Source: GCA-002712965 sp913048525 (lineage in GTDB: Bacteria; Chloroflexota; Dehalococcoidia; Lucifugimonadales; UBA826). From it: a stretch of 64,000 nt of DNA. A model generated the notes under the pieces. That model was not told where the DNA came from, did no database searches, and saw only the letters and a list, made by a program, of their open reading frames with translations. The stretch covers positions 6,461 to 70,460 of the forward strand of contig CAJWWP010000005.1 of the NCBI GenBank assembly GCA_913048525.1, written 5' to 3'. Shown one piece after another: positions 27,134-36,761 of this stretch. Both the position numbers and the translations under genes were made by a program. Numbering within the stretch: position 1 is the stretch's first letter; each line of letters starts with the position of its first letter.

Positions 27134-27163
27134 TTGAATAACGAACATATGTTCTAATATAAT
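27134..27163 (+). promoter_or_regulatory. Promoter of the imuB-dnaE2 operon
   Basis: TTGAAT (27134-27139) and a consensus TATAAT (27158-27163) are separated by 18 bp. The predicted start of transcription is about 27170, three bases before the ATG at 27173, so the message would be essentially leaderless. The SOS-type palindrome fills the spacer. Confidence 0.65.
27143..27154. promoter_or_regulatory. LexA (SOS) operator, Gram-positive type
   Basis: GAACATATGTTC is a perfect 12-bp palindrome matching the GAAC-N4-GTTC core of Bacillus/Mycobacterium-type LexA boxes. It sits between the -35 and -10 elements of an error-prone polymerase operon, the expected place for repression. The lexA gene itself is not in the window. 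Confidence 0.75.
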
Positions 27164-27172
27164 CGTATGGTC

Positions 27173-28777
27173 ATGAACTTTGAACACAAAAAAATAGCAT
27201 GTCTACTGATAACACATTTAGGGATAAAAGAGGAAATACTACGTCATCCTGAGCTGGTTGATAGAGAGCTCATTTTGTATACACAGGGTGACTCTCGATC
27301 ATCTCGTATTTCTAGTATTCGTCCTGTGGTATTTGACGTATCAAAAAATGTTAATGGTGTTCCTATAGGTATGCCTCTTGCAGTAGCTGCCCGCAGACAC
27401 CCGAGTTCAGTATTTATTCAGGCAAACTTAGTTAGTTATGGAAAAGTATTTGCAGAAGTTGTGTCTAAGCTAGATAAAATCGTTCCTGCTGTTCAAGTTG
27501 ATGGTCTTGGCAAAGTTTATATGGATATTACCCGTATATCACAGGTATTCAATTCCAAAAAAATCATTTCGACAGAAGTGAATGATGCAGAAATATGTTC
27601 GCGCATTCTCAGATTTGTTCCCAATTATCTACAGCCGAGAGTAGGAATTGCTCATGGTAAATTCCCCTCCTACCTTGCGGCACTATCAACTAATCCGGGG
27701 GGAGCTACACGTGTAGCTCCCCAAAGAGATCGTGATGACATCATTCGGATTACATCGGATTTTATTTCCTCTTTTTCTGTTGATTATCTACCTATTGAGC
27801 GGAAAATTATTTCAGCGTTACATAGATTTGGGATCCACAACATGGGCGATCTGGCTTCTTATGATCTTGGGATGATTCAGGCACGTTTTGGGCCTGGAGT
27901 TTCCAAAGCATGGAAATTGGCTAAAGGTATAGATACTGACAGAGTGCCTATAGCTAAAAAGTGTGACGAGGTATCGGAATATATTTCATTACCGTTTGCT
28001 TCAAGTTCAAAAGAAGTTTTATTAACAGTAATTGACTCAATTTTGCATAAAGCTTACAGAAGATCAGAGTTAAAAGGACGTTACGCAAGCGAATTTTCAC
28101 TTGAGTGTTCCATTATAAATGCGTCGGATTGGAGTAAGGATATAGTTTTAAAAGAACCTGCTGGGAGTCCACATGCTGCCTCATTTTCTATACGCAGTAT
28201 CTTCTCAACATTGGATCTTCCCGGTCCTATTGAGGATGTTGCTATGTCAATATCTAGATTCTCAGGTGAATTTGGGATTCAGTCCCGAGCATTCATGGAT
28301 TCTAGAGAAGATTCACAGAAATTGGCAGAAAGATTTATTCGAATAGATCGTCAGCTTCAATCCAAGATGAATAGTGTCAATTCTTTGTATCGCATTGTGG
28401 AAATAGATTCTGCACATCCTCTTCCAGAGATGAGAGCAGTAAAAGTGTCGGTTGATCCCAGTTCAAGTAATAGTGTTCTTCCGACTAATATGCCTGAAGA
28501 AATTAAAGTGCTTGAGTCCAATGGGATTCCTGTTTCAATAGCAATGCCATCAAGAAATAAAACCATTGGAATGACCAACATAAGTATTCCAGCAAGGCCA
28601 GTAGACACGTGGAAGATTGATTTATGGTGGATGCCTGTGCCTGTAAAGCGGGTCTACTATGTCCTTCAAACCGATACTCACAGGTTGGTTACAGTATTTA
28701 AGGATCTAAGTGATGACATATGTACATCATCACCAATGAGTGTCAACGGTTCACGGTGGTATCGACAAAACTATTGA
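27173..28777 (+). CDS. imuB: ImuB-like, catalytically inactive Y-family polymerase homologue
   Basis: About 534 residues. The protein has the layout of a Y-family polymerase (palm, then helix-hairpin-helix and little-finger-like parts), but the metal-binding residues are missing: the first-strand Asp is replaced in IACLLITHLG (8-17), and the usual S-x-D-E motif reads VQVDG (Asp110 kept, Glu replaced by Gly111). The C-terminus, with WWMPVPVKRVYYVL and a final WYRQNY, matches the ImuB C-terminal domain. ImuB is the hub that links DnaE2 to the sliding clamp in induced mutagenesis. The ATG at 27167 overlaps the promoter and is less likely than 27173. No imuA is adjacent. Confidence 0.8.
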   Translation: MNFEHKKIACLLITHLGIKEEILRHPELVDRELILYTQGDSRSSRISSIRPVVFDVSKNVNGVPIGMPLAVAARRHPSSVFIQANLVSYGKVFAEVVSKLDKIVPAVQVDGLGKVYMDITRISQVFNSKKIISTEVNDAEICSRILRFVPNYLQPRVGIAHGKFPSYLAALSTNPGGATRVAPQRDRDDIIRITSDFISSFSVDYLPIERKIISALHRFGIHNMGDLASYDLGMIQARFGPGVSKAWKLAKGIDTDRVPIAKKCDEVSEYISLPFASSSKEVLLTVIDSILHKAYRRSELKGRYASEFSLECSIINASDWSKDIVLKEPAGSPHAASFSIRSIFSTLDLPGPIEDVAMSISRFSGEFGIQSRAFMDSREDSQKLAERFIRIDRQLQSKMNSVNSLYRIVEIDSAHPLPEMRAVKVSVDPSSSNSVLPTNMPEEIKVLESNGIPVSIAMPSRNKTIGMTNISIPARPVDTWKIDLWWMPVPVKRVYYVLQTDTHRLVTVFKDLSDDICTSSPMSVNGSRWYRQNY

Positions 28778-28790
28778 TGAGATATTAACT

Positions 28791-31700
28791 ATGAATCATA
28801 AGCAATATGTAGAGTTACATTCTCATAGCTTTTACTCTTTCGGGGAGGGAGCATCTCATGTTCATGAACTTCTTGACCGCGCGGTAGAACTAGAATACCC
28901 GGCTATAGGATTAACTGACTACAATATGTGTGGAGCATTGGAGTTTGCACGTCAAGCAAAAAGCCTGGGAGTCCACTCATTGACGGGGGGAGAATTAGTC
29001 CTGTTAGATGGGTCACATGTTGTTCTTTTGGCTAAGAACCGCAAGGGCTATTCAAACATATCTCAGTTGTTCACACTCGCAAACATGTCTGATCGTCGTA
29101 ATCCTCGACTAGACCCTAGCTACATTCCATCACACTCTGATGGAGTGGTTCTACTTACAGGAGCTACTCAAGGAACACTATCGCGTCTTGTTTCTGAGGG
29201 CAGGATTGAAGACGCAGAGAATAAGCTCCATCAGTATTTAGATTGGTTTGGTTCTGGATCTGTTTATGTTGAACTAAATCGGAATTTTGTCCATGGTGAT
29301 AAAGCTCGAACCCGTGCTTTGAATGACCTTGCGAGTAGAGCGCACGTACCTGTTGTTGCCACTAACAACGTTCATTATCATGTTCCAGAACGTCATCGTT
29401 TACAAAATTTGCTCGTCGCAATGCGTCGCAACACTACCATTGATCAGGTTATACCCCATATAAAGCCCAACAGTGAGTTTTATATGAAGTCTGCCAGGCA
29501 GATGTCAGGATTGTTCGGATCCATTCCAGATGCACTTAGTAATACCTTGAAAGTGGCTGATATCTGCGATTTTGATCTCTCATCAGATTTGGGATATGCC
29601 CTTCCTAATCCAGATGTGCCAGATGGATATACACCTTTGACATATTTGAAGAGACTTTGCCATGAGGCAGCTATAAGGAGATATGGGTTTATAGGCGAAG
29701 TAGTGGAATCTAGATTGGCTGAGGAACTTAGACTTATTCATAAACATGGACTTGCTGGATTTATGCTTATTTACAGGGAAATAGCTCAGATTGCGCGTGA
29801 GATTATGATTGAAATAGGTCGAGCTAATCCAGAAGATCCTTTGGAGTGGAGGCCACCGGGGAGAGGAAGAGGTTCGTCGGTCGCTATGCTCACGGGTTAC
29901 CTTATTGGAATATCTCACATAGATCCGCTCATGTATAACCTGACTCTAGAGAGATTTTTACCAGATAACTTACGTGTTATACCAGACATAGATCTTGATT
30001 TCCCTCGTTTTCTGAGAGAGAAGCTTATGATTCGTGTGCAGGAGCATTTCGGATCTGATTTTGCTGTACTCACAGGGATGATAACTACTTATAGGGCGAA
30101 AGGGGCTATTACTGATATCGGAAAGGCGCTTGGGATTCCAAAAGAGGATTTGAGTCGCCTGTCAAAGCAAATTCATAGTCATGAAGCATCTCATCTTCGC
30201 GATGAGATGCTTTTAAGTAATGATTTTAGACATAGAGTGGATCATCCACTCTGGAGGGATCTTATCTACTTAGCTCCTCAACTTCAGGGGGCACCAAAAA
30301 GATTAGGTCAACATGTTGGGGGAATGATTTTAAGCTCAACCCCAGTGTCCCGCATGGTTCCATCACGCCAGGGTGCCATTGAGGGTCGATATATCATTGA
30401 TTGGGATAAGGATAGTGTTGCGGATGCTGGGTTTGCCAAGATAGACATACTATCTCTTCCTGTATTAGATCAGTTAGAAGAAGCCATTTCACTTATTGAG
30501 CGTAAAACGGGGAATCGCATCGATTTGAGTCGAATTGATCATGAAGATTCGGATGTGTATGACATGATCAACCGTGGTGAGTCACGTGGCGTTTTTCTTC
30601 TCCAGTCGCCAGCACAACTCAAGATGGGACAACGTCTTATGTCTCGGAACCTTCAGGATTTAGCGTATCAAGTTGCTCTAATTCGTCCCGGTGTCGGACT
30701 ACAGGGAAGTGCAGTATCAGATTTCATTGAACGATATCGTCATGGAATGTCATGGACATATGATCATCCGCTGGAGGAACGTGCTCTCAAACGAGGTTAT
30801 GGAATTATAGTATGGCAGGAGCAGGTGGTGCAGTTGATATCTGATATATCAGGTCTTAGTCAGGCTGACGCAGATGAGATGCGCAGAGCGTTTACCCGCC
30901 GCAACAACGAATACGCTATTAAGTCTTACTGGCAGCGGTTTCGCGACGGAGCTCTAAGTAGAGGTGTAGATCAGAATATTGCGCTGAAGATATTTGAAAA
31001 GATTAATGGTCACTACATGTTTCCGGAATCACATTCTCATGCATTTGCTGTCTCAGCTTACCAAGCAGCATGGATGAAATACCACCACACTCTAGAGTTT
31101 TTTGTGGCTCTCATGAACAATCAGCCCATGGGGTTTTACCCTATAGAAGCTATAAAACAGGATGCTCGAAGATTTGGTGTCTCTTTTCTAAATCCATGTG
31201 TTAATTTCAGTGATTCAAAGTGTTCCTGTCATAAAAATGCGCTTCTCTTAGGCCTTGAGTTTGTTAGAGGTGTTGGTATGAGATATGCGAGGGAGATAAT
31301 TAAAGAACGCGTTAAGAATGGACTATTTTCGTCCGTGGGAGATTTTGTGCGTAGAGTGTCAGTAGATTCAAGTGTTGTTGAATCACTCATATATGCAGGG
31401 GCGTTCGACTTGATACCTGGTATATCACGTAACCGCAAGAGATTTCTTTGGGAAGCGGGAGTTTATCCAACTCCTTCTGGAGAAAACAGGCCTTTGCCGC
31501 TTTTAATGGATGACAGCGTTCCTGAACTGATCGACTTCAGCCCATATGAGAAAATGTTAGGTGAATATAAATACATGGATATTTATCCTAGTGGGCACAT
31601 TATGGAATTTATTCGTCATCAGTTGCCTCCGAATACCAGGCGAGCAATAGATGTTTATTCACTCTCTGCTGGTCAAGAAATTACGGTTGCAGGTTGGGCT

Positions 31701-31946
31701 ATCGCGCGCCAACATCCTAGTGGTAACAAAGGAACTGTGTTTGTCACTATTGAAGATGAAACAGGGGACATGCAACTAATAGTATGGCGTGACGTATTTG
31801 ATCAATATAAACACTTGTTAAAAGAACCTTTGTTGCTCGCTACTGGAGTTATATCCAACTGGGACGGAACCACAAATATTGTGGTATCTACATTGAAGGT
31901 GATAACCGCGAAAGCAGAGTTACCAGCAGGCCATGATTGGCATTAG
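28791..31946 (+). CDS. dnaE2: Error-prone DNA polymerase III alpha subunit, DnaE2-like
   Basis: A C-family polymerase of 1,051 residues from the ATG at 28791; a GTG at 28740 inside imuB is an alternative but lacks a ribosome site and would put extra residues before the PHP domain. The PHP domain begins at ELHSHS (8-13). The palm has PGRGRGSS (356-363) and catalytic Asp399 and Asp401 in PDIDLDFP, with the third Asp in AKIDIL. The C-terminal OB domain (about 945-1040) is present. Length and pairing with imuB indicate the translesion enzyme rather than the replicative DnaE1. It starts 13 bp after imuB and should share its SOS promoter. Confidence 0.88.
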   Translation: MNHKQYVELHSHSFYSFGEGASHVHELLDRAVELEYPAIGLTDYNMCGALEFARQAKSLGVHSLTGGELVLLDGSHVVLLAKNRKGYSNISQLFTLANMSDRRNPRLDPSYIPSHSDGVVLLTGATQGTLSRLVSEGRIEDAENKLHQYLDWFGSGSVYVELNRNFVHGDKARTRALNDLASRAHVPVVATNNVHYHVPERHRLQNLLVAMRRNTTIDQVIPHIKPNSEFYMKSARQMSGLFGSIPDALSNTLKVADICDFDLSSDLGYALPNPDVPDGYTPLTYLKRLCHEAAIRRYGFIGEVVESRLAEELRLIHKHGLAGFMLIYREIAQIAREIMIEIGRANPEDPLEWRPPGRGRGSSVAMLTGYLIGISHIDPLMYNLTLERFLPDNLRVIPDIDLDFPRFLREKLMIRVQEHFGSDFAVLTGMITTYRAKGAITDIGKALGIPKEDLSRLSKQIHSHEASHLRDEMLLSNDFRHRVDHPLWRDLIYLAPQLQGAPKRLGQHVGGMILSSTPVSRMVPSRQGAIEGRYIIDWDKDSVADAGFAKIDILSLPVLDQLEEAISLIERKTGNRIDLSRIDHEDSDVYDMINRGESRGVFLLQSPAQLKMGQRLMSRNLQDLAYQVALIRPGVGLQGSAVSDFIERYRHGMSWTYDHPLEERALKRGYGIIVWQEQVVQLISDISGLSQADADEMRRAFTRRNNEYAIKSYWQRFRDGALSRGVDQNIALKIFEKINGHYMFPESHSHAFAVSAYQAAWMKYHHTLEFFVALMNNQPMGFYPIEAIKQDARRFGVSFLNPCVNFSDSKCSCHKNALLLGLEFVRGVGMRYAREIIKERVKNGLFSSVGDFVRRVSVDSSVVESLIYAGAFDLIPGISRNRKRFLWEAGVYPTPSGENRPLPLLMDDSVPELIDFSPYEKMLGEYKYMDIYPSGHIMEFIRHQLPPNTRRAIDVYSLSAGQEITVAGWAIARQHPSGNKGTVFVTIEDETGDMQLIVWRDVFDQYKHLLKEPLLLATGVISNWDGTTNIVVSTLKVITAKAELPAGHDWH

Positions 31947-32025
31947 TTCTTTATCCGATGGACTGTGCTTAAAGATAGTGCGTGTCTATTATTCCATTGG
32001 CTTAGATTCAAGAACTATGAAATGG

Positions 32026-32649
32026 TCATCCAGTAGCCAGTAATTCCCTAACTATGTTTCGCTCAAGTTCGAGGCCCAGCATTGTCGTGAGTTCTGTTCG
32101 CCCATGATCTCCAACTGTTACCACAAATGAAACACCTAAAACTCTACCTATCCGGAAATCTATAACCGTTGTAGAAAGTATGCCGTCGACCCCGTCTTGA
32201 ACGGCGCGTATTCCGACTGCCCTGTCATAAAAATCTTCAATTTCAAGCTCTTCAACAGCTACTAATTTCTGGTCTTCACCTACTTCTCGTCCGACGTTAT
32301 CTTTAAACTGCTTAACGAAAACATTCGTCATCCATGACGCGGCTGAATCTTCATTCTCAAACAAATGAATGACTGTTGCCGCGACAATATTTTGGCCATC
32401 TTCCCTTTTGGGAATCGCAGAAGGGGATGCAAATTCCCGGAGATACCCAGTCATACGACCTGCCGCATTGTAATTATCTTCAGTATTCCCGGGAAATCCA
32501 TGAGAGGCCATCAACTTGTTATCTAAGACACTTTCCCTGAATGGCGAGAACCCCGCCAACTCTTCTGGTAAATTCTTCAAGTCAAGCGCCATGTTTTCAA
32601 GCGATTGGTCTGTGATGCTATATGTGGCTTGGGCTATGGAATTAGTCAT
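32026..32649 (-). CDS. Hypothetical protein, 207 residues
   Basis: I do not recognise a family. The frame has even codon use and a GAGAGA ribosome site before the ATG. The predicted protein is soluble and acidic, with no signal peptide or membrane segment. It contains a GFPGNTEDNYNAAGRMTGY stretch and a C-terminal half that looks like mixed alpha/beta. It stands between the dnaE2 operon (convergent) and the FtsX pair (divergent) with no shared strand partner. Confidence 0.6.
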   Translation of the reverse strand: MTNSIAQATYSITDQSLENMALDLKNLPEELAGFSPFRESVLDNKLMASHGFPGNTEDNYNAAGRMTGYLREFASPSAIPKREDGQNIVAATVIHLFENEDSAASWMTNVFVKQFKDNVGREVGEDQKLVAVEELEIEDFYDRAVGIRAVQDGVDGILSTTVIDFRIGRVLGVSFVVTVGDHGRTELTTMLGLELERNIVRELLATG

Positions 32650-32968
32650 TACTATCTCTCTGCTTCGTGCCCATCATCAAATATATTTTGGTAAGTATAA
32701 ACTACCATTGTGTGGAAAGTTATCTTCATTGGCGAAAACTACCCTGCAAGTTAAGCTCAAAAGTTACTGATATTCTTGCACTTGGTAATACCCAATTGAA
32801 TGGCACTGTCTTTCTTACAATTGACCACTTGTTACCGATGGAACTTATGATGGAATTAAACCTGTTACGCAAATGCCTCTATATTTGACGAATTTTCTTC
32901 TTCCCCAAAACCTTCCGAATAGGGAGATATAAATTCCAAATACTATTTGGTTTCATATAGGGTTGATA
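32650..32968. other. Intergenic region, 319 bp
   Basis: This is the divergent space between the hypothetical gene at 32026 and the FtsX-like permease pair. Short frames exist but have no ribosome site and no family resemblance. I see no strong hairpin, direct repeat or consensus promoter; it presumably contains both outward promoters. Confidence 0.5.
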
Positions 32969-35900
32969 ATGACGATGTACCAGAAATTTCTATCCGGGTT
33001 TTGGTTAGCAACTAAGAGACTCCGAAATCATATGAGGCTCGCCCTATTGGTGTTTGTAGGGATACTTGCTTCTATCACTATGGTGTCTGGCGCTCCGGTC
33101 TATATAAGTTCCCTTGAAAAGCAAGGCGTTCGTGGTGCTATTGATGCGTCTGTCGCACGAGAATCTTCCCATTATATAAATTTGAATGTTAGTGCTCGGT
33201 TTATCCCGTTAAATGAAGAGAGAATTCCTCGGTCGGATGAGGCGGTGTCATCTACTCTTGATCCAATATTTGGAACCTTGATTACAAGGAAAATAAGACA
33301 TATAAAATCTTCCTTTTTTATCTTTTCCCTGGATCGCTCAAGAGAAGAATTGAGTATAAATGAAGGCGGGCTAAGCCATAACGCGAATTCACCTAAAACA
33401 TATGTGGAAGGATACTTTCAAAACTTATCTGACATTAATTCTCATGTAACTTACGTGTCAGGTAGATCTCCCGAGAAGGAAATATCCAAATTCAGTGACG
33501 CTACCATGATTGAAGTGTCTATCTCTAACGAATTGGCTGAAAGATTCGATATCACACTGGGAGATGTCATAGTTTCAACACCCTCGATAGATCATGTGAC
33601 TAAACTTTGCGTTGATTACCAGCAAGGAATGGAAAGAAAATTTTGTAAAAATTTGATGAGTACGGCCAAGGTTGTTGGATTCTTTGCACCAAAAGTGAGA
33701 AACGATCAGTTTTGGCAGGGAGATAGCAATCAATTTCTTCACCCATACCCTGATGAGGCCGAAAACATAACTCCCCCAGTACCTTACCTAGCTATGTTTG
33801 TCCATGAGGAATCTCTTATAAGGGGTATTGGAAGAGCCTATTCGGGTTCCGTTGTAGACATCACCTGGTACAACGAAGTTGATGAAGACTTGGTACGAGA
33901 ATGGTCAAAAGAGGATCTTAAATTTGGGTTGGATACAATTTCTAGAGATATCCATAAAGCCCTACCTGGTGCTGAATTAAGGTCCGGTCTTCAGCTAATA
34001 CTCAAAGATTTTCAAAGAGTAAGTTTTGTTAACAGTGTCCCACTATTGCTACTAATGGCTGTTGTTGCAATAGGTCTGCTGTACTTTTCATGTATTTTGA
34101 TTACATATATGTCATCCAATATGCACTCAGAAATAGAATTGCTAACAAGTCGAGGATTATCTGCTTCAGGGCTTTTAGGCCAATTTATTTTTGAAGGATT
34201 TTTGATCGTAGGGTTGGCTGCGTTGATTGCGCCATTTCTAGCGATCGGTCTGGTAACCCTAGTAGGCCTCCTACCCTACTTCGAAAATATAACAGACGGA
34301 TCTCTATTGGCGGTTCAGATATCGATAATTCCGTTTCTAGTGTCAGCCATTTCTGGAATTGTGTGTCTGATGATATTTATCACCCCGGGTTTGTTGAGTT
34401 TAAGAACAAATCAGATTAACGGGAAAATCGCAATTTCTCGTCCACCTTCTGTTCCTTTTATACAGAGGTATTACCTTGACCTTATATTTCTGATTGCAGT
34501 CGGAGCCATTTTTTGGGAATTGAAAGTAAGAGGTCAAATTTCAACTGGGGGTATTTTTGACCAGGATGGGGTTAATGAAGTGCTTCTAATATCACCAATG
34601 CTATATCTCATCGCCGTTGCCTTGTTTTTTCTGCGGGCTTTCCCGCTAATCGTAAAGTTCTGTTCGGGAGAATCAGACGGGCTTGTGAAGTTGGTTGGTT
34701 GGTTATCTTTAGTTGGGTTCATCTGGTTCCTAATCATAGATAATCCTAGCTACTCAAGTAATGAATGGTCGTATATCGCAATAGGATGGGGCTGTTTTTC
34801 TCTTGGCCTATTTGTTTACAGCAAGGTTTCTAGTGCCCGATACATCGTATTCTCGATGTTTGTAATGATTGCCTCGGTTATAGGAATGTGGTTTTCCACA
34901 TACTATATCCCTTCAGCAGGTGTTGATTTTTCATTTTGGGTGTTGGTGTCGATTCCCTTTTTATTAGGGCTTTTCCAATTACTTAGATATATATCCCCAT
35001 TTAGTCCAGTTTGGCTGTCTCTTACTCTTTGGAAAATGTCGCGTAATCCACTTCAATATAGTGGGCTAATTTTATTGCTTGTTATAGCCACTGGAATAGC
35101 AGTATTTTCGACTACTTTGGGCGAGACATTGGAGCGTAGTCACGAAGATAGAGTCAGATATTCCATTGGTGATGATGCGCGGGTAGTTTCAACTGTCGGA
35201 AACTCCTTTTTCGGTATCGACTCCGTTAGCCAGATGAATAATCGGTATTCAAAGTTAGAAGGTGTAGAGAGTGTTTCATCTGCTGCCAGACGTGTTGGCA
35301 TAGTGGGTAGTGGTGATGGCCCTTTGACGTTTGATATTTTAGCCATTGAATCAGATGAATTTATTCCATGGAGCAGGAAAGATTTTTCCAGTATCCCTAT
35401 GTCCGAAAATGTTCGTCGATTGGCCCCTAATCAAGATGGGGCGTCCTTAGTTATTCCGGAAGGTTCTACAGATATTGGCATCAAATTTAAGCCAATGGCC
35501 CACTATCCTCTTATGTCTCTTTGGTTGCAGGTTATCGATGACTCCGGTTGGGGTACAACCATTACATTTGATCGAACCGGATTGCCTCGATGGTCAGATA
35601 GAACTGTAGCGTTAGACAAATACCGATTTCAGTATCCGGTGAAGATTGTTTCTGTTCAGGTAAGTGAACCTGGACTCGGAGACACAGGTACTCCCGGGAC
35701 GATATTCATCGACGATATTTATGTTGTTAATGAGGGAAATAAGGTTGTAATCGAAAGCTTTGAAAATAATCCTCCATGGTCAGTAATACCTACTTCATCT
35801 GTCAGTTCAGATAGATTAGATTTCTCTCTGGATGCAGCGGCGTCAGGTAAATTTGGAGCAGTGTTTCAGTTTGGGAAAGAGCGGAATGCCGGAGTACGGG

Positions 35901-36754
35901 GCATATTTCGGTCTCAATATGGAAATTCAATCCCAGCAATTGCTAGCGAATCTTTCAGTCAGAAAACGGGTCTCAATATAGGTGGAACCACCTTGGTTCG
36001 AGTTGCAGGCCTTCTGGTTTCCGTTGAGATTGTCGGTGAGGTTTCTTATTTTCCTACTCTTGATCCCCAGCGGGGTGGGTTTTTAGTTATGGACTTAACT
36101 TATCTTCTTTACCATCTTGGCGTTATAGATACGCATATAAATGAAATACCCAACGAAACCTATTTGGGGCTTGTTTCCTCAGCTGATTCTTTTGATAAGT
36201 CTCGAAATGCAGGTCTTTCAGAAAGGAGATCTGTAGTCAAAGATTTAATTGCTGTTACAGGATTTGGGCGAGAATTGATGGAGACTACGATGGTGCTAGA
36301 TACTGTCCGAAATAATCCATTGATTGTAGCTGGATGGAAGGCTTTGACCTTAGTTGCTGTGGTGATTGCTTTTTTCATCGCTTCAGCTGGATACCTTGTA
36401 TATGTCGGGTTAACTGCTAAGGGGCTTCGGAATGAGATAGCATCTCTTCGCGCAATCGGGTTATCTCGTAACCAGACCATTTGGACCGTAACTCTAGGAC
36501 ATGCGTTGATAGTGTTATTAGGACTGGTTCTCGGTAGCTGGACCGGGATACAGATGACCAAACTTATGCTGGGTGCTGTAGCTGTTTCAGAGGAAGGAGA
36601 AGTTATTATACCTCCTCCAATTTTCGTAGTGGATTGGATGCTTCTAACGGCATATTTGGCATTGTTCGTCTTAGTTTTTTCCTCTTGTTTGTTGTTGCTA
36701 TCAAGACATTTGATCAAAGTTAATTTATCCGCAATCGCTAGAACTGAGAATTGA
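32969..36754 (+). CDS. Large FtsX-like ABC permease with inserted extracytoplasmic domain
   Basis: A 1,261-residue membrane protein. An N-terminal helix (about 20-40) is followed by a large periplasmic-type domain, a block of about ten helices (about 350-720), a second soluble domain and a C-terminal FtsX domain (last 180 residues, with SLRAIGLSRNQ). The second soluble part contains a jelly-roll-like piece ending GTIFIDDIYVV. This is the MacB/LolC-like FtsX superfamily doubled in one chain. The ATG at 32969 has AGGG upstream; a TTG at 32963 is an alternative. It is 7 bp upstream of a paralogue. No ATPase gene is nearby. Confidence 0.8.
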   Translation: MTMYQKFLSGFWLATKRLRNHMRLALLVFVGILASITMVSGAPVYISSLEKQGVRGAIDASVARESSHYINLNVSARFIPLNEERIPRSDEAVSSTLDPIFGTLITRKIRHIKSSFFIFSLDRSREELSINEGGLSHNANSPKTYVEGYFQNLSDINSHVTYVSGRSPEKEISKFSDATMIEVSISNELAERFDITLGDVIVSTPSIDHVTKLCVDYQQGMERKFCKNLMSTAKVVGFFAPKVRNDQFWQGDSNQFLHPYPDEAENITPPVPYLAMFVHEESLIRGIGRAYSGSVVDITWYNEVDEDLVREWSKEDLKFGLDTISRDIHKALPGAELRSGLQLILKDFQRVSFVNSVPLLLLMAVVAIGLLYFSCILITYMSSNMHSEIELLTSRGLSASGLLGQFIFEGFLIVGLAALIAPFLAIGLVTLVGLLPYFENITDGSLLAVQISIIPFLVSAISGIVCLMIFITPGLLSLRTNQINGKIAISRPPSVPFIQRYYLDLIFLIAVGAIFWELKVRGQISTGGIFDQDGVNEVLLISPMLYLIAVALFFLRAFPLIVKFCSGESDGLVKLVGWLSLVGFIWFLIIDNPSYSSNEWSYIAIGWGCFSLGLFVYSKVSSARYIVFSMFVMIASVIGMWFSTYYIPSAGVDFSFWVLVSIPFLLGLFQLLRYISPFSPVWLSLTLWKMSRNPLQYSGLILLLVIATGIAVFSTTLGETLERSHEDRVRYSIGDDARVVSTVGNSFFGIDSVSQMNNRYSKLEGVESVSSAARRVGIVGSGDGPLTFDILAIESDEFIPWSRKDFSSIPMSENVRRLAPNQDGASLVIPEGSTDIGIKFKPMAHYPLMSLWLQVIDDSGWGTTITFDRTGLPRWSDRTVALDKYRFQYPVKIVSVQVSEPGLGDTGTPGTIFIDDIYVVNEGNKVVIESFENNPPWSVIPTSSVSSDRLDFSLDAAASGKFGAVFQFGKERNAGVRGIFRSQYGNSIPAIASESFSQKTGLNIGGTTLVRVAGLLVSVEIVGEVSYFPTLDPQRGGFLVMDLTYLLYHLGVIDTHINEIPNETYLGLVSSADSFDKSRNAGLSERRSVVKDLIAVTGFGRELMETTMVLDTVRNNPLIVAGWKALTLVAVVIAFFIASAGYLVYVGLTAKGLRNEIASLRAIGLSRNQTIWTVTLGHALIVLLGLVLGSWTGIQMTKLMLGAVAVSEEGEVIIPPPIFVVDWMLLTAYLALFVLVFSSCLLLLSRHLIKVNLSAIARTEN

Positions 36755-36761
36755 ACTCAAT

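Noticed and set aside
32667..32888. Small frames in the gap before the FtsX pair
   Set aside because: No ribosome sites, no hydrophobic or domain pattern, and unlike codon use.
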